In this document: in pieces, positions 57,603 through 64,000 of the stretch | Position numbering within the stretch: position 1 is the stretch's first letter | How the letters are laid out: every line of letters starts with the position of its first letter | Assembly (NCBI GenBank): GCA_031308135.1 | Contig: JAHLJT010000631.1 | Span: 180,155,675 to 180,219,674, forward strand | Direction: 5' to 3' | Length of the DNA stretch: 64,000 nt | Source: Acheta domesticus | Lineage: Eukaryota > Arthropoda > Insecta > Orthoptera > Gryllidae | Made by a program: the position numbers and the translations under genes | Notes under the pieces: generated by a model | Told to the model about the DNA's origin: nothing | What the model saw: only the letters and a program-made list of their open reading frames with translations | Databases searched by the model: none

Positions 57603-58125
57603 TGGAATAAAGCGTCTCTGCCGCACACCGAGAGGTCCTAAGGTCGAGTTCCGAATGTGGTAGAAATTTGTACTCTACATAGCTGGATCGAGTTCAGTTG
57701 CTGTCTGGAGGAGAATTCTAGCGGCCAACTGCTCTGATCCGTAGTTTTCCGTGGTCAGGCAAATGCCGGAGTAGTAACCCAATAAACAGGCCACGGACTT
57801 GCCCACGATCTTTCTTTCCCCTTGCTTGTATTATCGTTACCCCTTACACACCCACAATGGCATGCACAACACTACCGCACATGCGTCGAAATTGATCGAG
57901 AGCTTACATCTTGTCCCGTCTGGGGCAATGCTCTGCTGGTGGGAGATACTCTGTTGAGGGTAAATCCCCGAAATCCAACGGTAGGTCGGCTCCGGATCTC
58001 GCCATCCAGCGGGGGAAGATCAATGCCACCTTCTCGAGCTGAAAAGCATGCACTACATCTTTCGGGGCTAACTGAGCTTGCGTTGGGGAGCCCAGAATCA
58101 CTACTCAATCAATCAATCAGAAGGG
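57603..58125 (+). repeat. Long SINE family S1, copy f
   Basis: Nearly full length: B-box-like AGGTCGAGTTCCGA, then CTGTCTGGAGGAGAATTCTAG, CTTGTCCCGTCTGGGGC, GGATCTCGCCATCCAGCGGG and a 3' tail of three to four TCAA units at 58107-58121. Confidence 0.75.
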
Positions 58126-59379
58126 AGCAGCTATGATAACTATTCTACATTGTTATTTTAAAAATTATTTTAGAAGATATGGAATCTCGTTTTCAAGATC
58201 TGGCAAAGTTGAAGATGGAACTTTGTATCTTTGCTACTCCATAATTGATGCAGTACCTACCGAGTTACAATTAGTTTATTGACCTCAGGTGGGAAAGTCA
58301 ACTATAAGAACGTTTCTTTTGAACAACAAATTACGTTTTTATTGAAATTTTCCTTGGATACGCTTTCCACGCGTGTATAAATCTGCCTGCGAACGTTGTA
58401 TAGATGTTTGATTTCACTTACGTTAGCTAATAGCTCATTTCTTATATGAGGAATGTAAAATCAAACCACAGAAATTGTACTGATCGTAATTTAAATGTAC
58501 TCTTCTTTTGTGCAATACTCAAACTATTGTTCCGAACACAGATGAAATGGTGAAGAAAATGTCAATAAAAAGGAATCATTCCATATACGACTAATCCCTT
58601 TATACGTTTATACATGAATGGCTTATTTCAGATACAACGTTAGTCACTGACAAGTAACTTTTCAGGATGGACAAAAACCTTCTAATGTGGCTATGTGTGT
58701 CAGAAAATTGTGTCAATTTTTTTAGAAGATGTTATATAGAATATTATATAGAATACATATACATATTATATAGAATTATTGTCTCAGTTCGCGAAAAATT
58801 AATTTATTTTTTAATTTTTACTAACAAACATGGTTGACTTATGTTATCTCTGAAATAAAATATACTGAAAAAATACTGTTATTTATTAAATGTCATTATC
58901 TGAAGTATATTTGAATGAAATATGTTTGGATAAATATCTTAATTACAAGAAATTTTTATATTTAACTAATTATTTCCGTAATTAATGATTACTCACTGCT
59001 TAGTTTTGTAATTTTGCAGAGAACGAACCCCCTTCTTCTATGTGGGGATATACTAGTACTGCATTGACTTTTTGAAGTCCATGAATCGATTTTTACATTG
59101 TGGAACTTACTTCGTAAGGTTTACGAAGAATGTGACAGAGCCATCCCTCAGTTCATGGATACAAGTATTTACTGTCGGCGCAAGTTTTGAACTGATATTG
59201 TAGGAAGGTTCAAATTCTGCGTCAATGCATACTGCAATTACTCAGTCCTGTATCAAATAGATTAGCTGTTTGAACTTCCAAAGAGAAGCCGCTTTCTCGC
59301 GTTCTAATACAGTAAGAACACACGTCACTGCCTTATGTTGTATCTGCATTGAATCCCAATTACGATAACGAGAAAGAAG
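58126..59379. other. AT-rich sequence, no gene recognised
   Basis: No exon or transposon signature seen before the gypsy remnant. Confidence 0.45.
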
Positions 59380-60300
59380 ACGACAAAGATGAAGAACCTG
59401 ATGATGGTCAGTTCAAGTACTAAACTAGCACGAAAATTAAGTAACAGCTGAATTCGAAAAAAGGTTGAGAATTTTGGAAAAGGACAAAGATGACGGTTCT
59501 GTTCGGGCAGCGAGAGCGAGTTGCAGTCAGTGGCTTCTCGTTATGAACAAAGTTTCGCTTTGACATTTCGAGACATAGAGGGCGCCATGAGACCGTCTAA
59601 AGACAACGACGGATACCCGATAAAAACATGGATTTCAGATGTTGAAGAGTCAGCAGTGTTAATGAATCTAAACCAACTGCAGACTTTGGTTTTCGAGAAG
59701 ACGTCTCTTGAAGGTTTAGCAAAGCTTTTTATCCGAGAGTGAGAAGGATTTGACGTCTTGGCCTGCGTTGAAGAAGCATTGAGAGATGAATTTTGATGCG
59801 AAAGCAGAGCACTGCGGATAATCCATAAACTACTCAATGGACGAAGAAAAAAGAGAGAGGAAACCTTACTCGAATACTTTCTGGTGATGAAAGAGATTGC
59901 CAGCCGAGGCGAATGTGGACGATGACTCCTTGTTCCAGTATGTGATTGACGATATCCGAAGATGATTCTGGAACGAAGCTTCTACTGTACGGAGCGAACA
60001 CCATGAAAGAGTTCAAGGAAAAGATGAGGTACTACGAGACCGCATTAAAATCATTGCCGAAGAAGACGAACAAACAGTACCACAACAACAGCTCCAAAAA
60101 TATCAGCGAGAAGAAGGTGAAGCAGTCTAACACTTCGAAGGCCAGAGACTCAGAAGGTGTTCCTGGTTTACGGTGTTTTAATTGTGGTGGTTATGGTCAC
60201 AATGTCGAGTGAATGCAAGCACAAGGACAAGGGGAAGAAATGCTTTCATTGCCAGGAGTTCGGTCATGTCTCAGGGTAAATGTACAAAAGAGATGAAATG
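59380..60300 (+). pseudogene. Decayed gypsy gag with two zinc knuckles
   Basis: A frameshifted gag. An acidic/charged N-terminal part is followed by a capsid-like stretch (WISDVEESAVLMNLNQLQ, LIRE-type ending near 59740). Two CCHC knuckles (CFNCGGYGH at 60174 and CFHCQEFGH at 60241) follow, each losing its frame at the last cysteine. At least four frame breaks are needed to read it through. It is not related closely to the coiled-coil Gag at 44988-46610. Confidence 0.75.
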
Positions 60301-61465
60301 AAACAAAAAGCAAACTATGGCCGCCAGAATTGATACGAAGTGTACTAATAATAAGTTTAAAAATGTTCTCCACTTATTTCACAACTTCTGTTGAAATTGA
60401 TGGTATCGCTTTTGAGCCAGATGTTTACGTTGTTTCGGGAGACACTATGAACATGGTGGTTGGAAACGATCTCCTGGACCAAGCCGAGGTTTTGATAAAC
60501 AGAAACGGTGTTATCATCACAAAGGAAACCAATGTCCAAATGAAGATTTGTGTGAAAGAGGAGCAGCCGACTTACAGCCCACCCAGGCGATTATCACGAG
60601 CAGAGAAGGAGGTCGTTGAAAATCAGATTCAGGCATGGCTTGAGGAAGGAATAATTGAAGTTCGTCTGAGTATTCCAGTCAGGTAATAGTCAGCAGGAAG
60701 ATAACGGCTCTCATCGTGTTTTTATCGACTATCGAAGGCTGAACAAAATTATAGTGAAAGATCGTTACCCGTTGCCGTTAACAGAATACCTCTTGGACAA
60801 GTTGCAGAACGCCTCTGTATTTTGCACATTAAATCTGAGAAATGGATTCTTTCACGTGGATGTCGAGGAAGGAAGTCAAAAGTGTACCGCTTTTGTTACG
60901 CATTCAGGCCAGTTTCAGTTTAGAAAAGTCCCTTTTGGTCTGTGCAATTCGCTTGTAGTGTTCCAAAGTTTCATCAATTCCGTGTTCTGGACATTGACTC
61001 GGGAGAATATTTTGTTCATTTACATAGATGATAACACTATACCGGCGGTGGACGATAACGAGGCATTAGTGCGACTGGACTGCGTGTTGAAAGTAGCTGC
61101 AGATTACGGGTTAGAGGTAAACTTTGAAAAAAGTCAAGTTTTGAAGAGAAGTGTACAATGTTTGGGTTATACAACTCAACTTGTACAAATTCAACCCTCT
61201 TCAAAGAAGGTGAAAGCATTATGGAAATTTGCACAACCAAAGACAATCGTCGCAGTACAAGTTTCTTTGGATTAACGGGATACTTTAGAAAGTTCATTCC
61301 GAACTGTTCCGTGATCGCAAAACCATTGAGTGAAATGATGGGGAATGACCAAAAATTTAGATTTGAAGAAAAGGAAAGAAGTGCTTTTGAGGCACTTAAA
61401 AGCATGCTTTCGTCAGATCCTGTTCTGAAGATTTACAATCAGAGATACGAGACGGAACTACATAC
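60301..61465 (+). pseudogene. Decayed gypsy pol: protease end, reverse transcriptase, start of RNase H
   Basis: Begins with the C-terminal half of the protease (MVVGNDLLDQAEVLI); the active-site aspartate region appears to be missing. The reverse transcriptase follows, with YSPPRRLSRAEKE, a frame break at about 60685, FIDYRRLNK at about 60720, TLNLRNGFFHVDV at about 60825, FRKVPFGLCN at about 60925 and the intact catalytic YIDD at 61021-61032. GYFRKFIP precedes the RNase H start, where the frame is cut at 61465 by the solo LTR. Frameshifts also occur near 61190 and 61275. Confidence 0.85.
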
Positions 61466-61615
61466 TGCGACAACCTCGTCTCCAGTTGGGCGCGGAAAAC
61501 GTGGCTGCCGGTTCGCTCAGTGGGTAGAAGGGCGTGCCTAAAATGATGATGATGGTGGAAGTCGGTGGCCGGTAAGAAATGAGAGACTTGTAATAATGTT
61601 AACAAACAAGTGGTA

Positions 61616-61621
61616 TTTATT
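61616..61621 (-). terminator. Poly(A) signal of LTR copy B
   Basis: AATAAA on the minus strand, 150 bp before the LTR 3' end, matching copy A. Confidence 0.6.
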
Positions 61622-62479
61622 CAGCAAAAAAATAAAAAAAGGTCATGATAGTACCACTCATGTTGGCGAGCATGCTCTCCTTTTCCCCAATTCCAAAATT
61701 ACATGCACACAAAAAAATTGAAAGGCGAAATTATTACAATAAATTTAACAAACTTCCACGCTGATTCCTTCTTGATGGCCAAGCGCGGCCGGGAATCTTA
61801 GCTTCTCCCCCTGGTCAAAGGTAATGGAAATTGTTCTCTCAACTGTTTATCACTTTTGACCACGGGCGCGCCTGAAGGGCGTAGTACCGTCTTAGCGGGG
61901 CGACTTACAAAACCAACCAGCGAGTTGAATGACCTGGGTCGCAAGCTGGCGGGGAGGGCGTCGAGTTCGGCGCGCACGCCGAGGGGTCCGCTCGGAGGGG
62001 TAGAGCGAGCAGGTAGAATCAGGTAGGGGGGCCGGGCTCTTGAGTGTTGACCCAATGCACAGCGCCGTTCACTCGCTGCTACTAATCACCAGATAATGTC
62101 TGCCTGACACAATGATCTCATCACCTTCAGTCCACTGCTCTGCACTTTGGAGATCGCGGCAAGTTCGTAAGTGATCTGATTACTTCATTATAACACGCTC
62201 AAGCACGAGTACGCGTCAGTCACTTTCTCTGCGCGATTCTGATTATAAATGAGGCGTCTCAAAATTCACGGCCTACGGCTATTTAGAGACCGCGCACATA
62301 TTCTCCCCTGATGAATTTAAGCTTTCTCACAAGTTCAACACAGAGAAAAAATTATATCTCCGGCGCCGGACGCCGCAGTGATCACGACCGGCCTCTCTGA
62401 CTGCCTCTTACGTTCTCTTCTGATGCTGCGTCCACGAAGTCCTTCGAGCCTCCCTTCTCCCACCAAATTCATTCAAAAT

Positions 62480-62499
62480 GTTCTAGAACTTTCGAGAAT
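62480..62499 (-). promoter_or_regulatory. Perfect heat-shock element in LTR copy B
   Basis: On the plus strand: gTTCt aGAAc tTTCg aGAAt, four contiguous inverted pentamers. It lies 395 bp from the LTR 5' end (402 bp in copy A). A CCAATAGC box sits beside it on the 5' side, as in copy A. Confidence 0.7.
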
Positions 62500-62894
62500 T
62501 TTGCTTAAGTCCAGCGGCTATTGGGGAAAGGGTAGTGCTCGCAAAATAATTTCGTCCAATCATCGGAGGTTTTCGAGCCGAGAAATGAGGGAGAAACCTG
62601 CACTCGTTCCCTCTCACTTCAATTGTCTGTCAAACAGGGGTAGTAATTAATGGCGGGGGGAAGAAACTGAGATTCGCAAGGGAGGAGGAGGGCGATGGGT
62701 GCCGCGGAAAAGTACCGGGGGGGCGGCCCGAGGCGCACGTGCAGCTCTCTGGCGTCTTGGACACTTATGCGTGACTAAAGGGGGGTGGGTCGGCGGGGGC
62801 TCGGACAGAATCCTGGCGCCGCCACCGATCTCTCTGTCGTGCTTCGTGGAGCAATTTTCGTGTTTGCAGTCGTAATTAATTCGGTGCCACTACA

Positions 62895-63430
62895 ATACGG
62901 ATGCTAGCAAATAAGGATATGGAGCAGTGTTATTACAAAGATCTTTAGAAGATGATAAACTCCTACCCCGTTCTCTACATGAGCAAGGACACTACTTTAC
63001 AAGAAGAAAAATACATCAGTTACATGCTCGAAGGTTTAGCAGTCATCAATGCCCTGAGAAAGTTTAGAATATACTTGCTTGGTATACAGTTTAAAATCAT
63101 AACTGACTGCTCTGCCTTCTAGATGATGATGGACAAAAAGGACTTGTCACCAAACATTGCGCGTTGGGCTATGGAATTAGAGGATTATTCTTACTCCATT
63201 GATCACAGACCAGACACAAGAATGAAGCATTTGGATGCTTTAAGCCACTTTACAACTGTACTGTTCGGTTTCTCTGACAGTCTCGTCGCGAGAATCAAGA
63301 GGGCCCAGGAGAAAGACGAAGGATTGATGACGATGAGAGAAATTTTGAAACAACCGTACGAGGACTATGTCGTCAGAGATGGACTTCTGTTCAAGTTCGT
63401 CGATGGCCAAGAAACCTTTATGATACCTTG
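62895..63430 (+). pseudogene. Gypsy pol continued: RNase H
   Basis: Resumes at the RNase H core (T-D-A-S-K, then a stop, then GYGAVLLQRS). It has frame breaks near 62960 and a stop at 63119-63121 in an otherwise good stretch with ITDCSAF, the RNase H catalytic-aspartate region. IARWAMELEDYSY and a linker to integrase follow. Confidence 0.8.
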
Positions 63431-64000
63431 AAAGATGCAGAAAGAAGTGTTTAGAACCATTCACGAAAAATGACATTATGCCGTTAAGAGAACAATCGAA
63501 GAAGTGAAGCAAGAATATCACATTCAGGAGTTGACAGACAAGGTAAAGAGAGTGATATCCAATTGCATTAAATGTTTCGTTATCAACAGGAAATCATGCA
63601 GAAAGGAAGGGATTCTCCATCTACTGTTTAAGGGAAGTGAGCCGCTCCACACTTATCACATGGATCACACTGGACCTCTCCCGTCAACCCACAAAGGGTA
63701 CAACCATATCCTAAGCATAGTTGACGCATTTACAAAATTTACTTGACGTTACCCCGTGAAGACGGCAAAGACGTCAGACACAATCAAAGGATAGAGCAGC
63801 AGAAAAACAACTTTGGAAATTCTTTTCAAATTATCACCGATCGAGGGGCATAATTTACTTCTCAAGAGTTCGAGGAGTACTGCACGTCGGAGGGGATTCA
63901 ACTCCTTTTGATTACAACGGGTCTTCCTCGAGCTAATGGACAGGTCGAGCGGATCAATTCCGTCATCGCCAAACTGAGCATTGACGACCCTACGAAGTAG
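63431..64000 (+). pseudogene. Gypsy pol continued: integrase, cut by window edge
   Basis: Zinc-binding N-terminal domain (EYHIQELTDKVKRVISNCIKC), then the core with H-M-D-H-T-G-P (first catalytic aspartate), ITDRGA (second, stop soon after) and GLPRANGQVERIN (glutamate). A stop follows SIVDAFTKFT and a frameshift near 63790. The element continues beyond the window, so its LTRs are not both visible. Confidence 0.82.

Larger units (their letters stand above)
61466..62894 (-). repeat. Solo LTR (copy B) inserted in RNase H
   Basis: 1429 bp, on the minus strand TGTAGTGGCACC...GTTGTCGCA, flanked by ATAC (61462-61465 and 62895-62898). It belongs to the family of 2344-3823. The pol reading frame resumes straight after the duplication, so it landed in an already existing pol. 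A lone LTR remains, as after recombination between the two LTRs of a full element. Confidence 0.88.

Noticed and set aside
59380..64000. Possibility that this gypsy element is the autonomous partner of the Gag-only element
   Set aside because: Its Gag is of a different type (zinc knuckles, no coiled coil), it is full of stops and frameshifts, and no matching LTR is seen.

Overview
This is a gene-poor, AT-rich piece of an animal nuclear genome, most likely from an insect with a large, transposon-filled genome. The evidence is long introns with consensus splice sites, a DM9 (DUF3421) gene, a mariner element with TA target duplications, LINE remnants, tRNA-derived SINEs and Ty3/gypsy-type elements, one primed by tRNA-Lys. 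There are no operons, ribosome binding sites or CRISPR arrays. I cannot name the species.

The only host gene I can assemble lies on the minus strand at 40557-53697. Four exons (53616-53697, 53067-53281, 41901-42053, 40557-40643) join in phase into a 178-residue secreted protein with two DM9 repeats. It has a TATA-like box and a GATA cluster upstream and two poly(A) signals downstream. Its 11-kb second intron is mostly one foldback transposon that later received three insertions: a 5.4-kb LTR element, a LINE fragment and a mariner copy. A smaller foldback copy fills most of intron 3.

The LTR element (42736-48177) is recent. Its two 1266-bp LTRs look identical except for two homopolymer lengths, it has a 4-bp GTGT duplication, and its tRNA-Lys primer site is intact. 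It encodes Gag and a protease-like domain, then jumps to the very end of pol; reverse transcriptase, RNase H and most of integrase are missing. It must have moved with enzymes supplied from elsewhere.

Other regions: 1-2343 nothing recognised; 2344-3823 LTR family A; 3824-16850 mostly unique AT-rich DNA with a tandem duplication, a foldback MITE and SINE pieces; 16860-19855 a broken LINE (minus strand); 19.9-24.1 kb a SINE and simple repeats; 24088-25525 a probable solo LTR; 28.5-29.2 kb a GC-rich minisatellite; 29.8-38.6 kb MITEs and SINEs; 54.2-58.1 kb SINEs and a repeat with a palindromic core; 59.4-64.0 kb a decayed Ty3/gypsy element whose RNase H is split by a solo LTR of the 2344-3823 family. 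Both copies of that LTR family carry a perfect four-unit heat-shock element at the same place.
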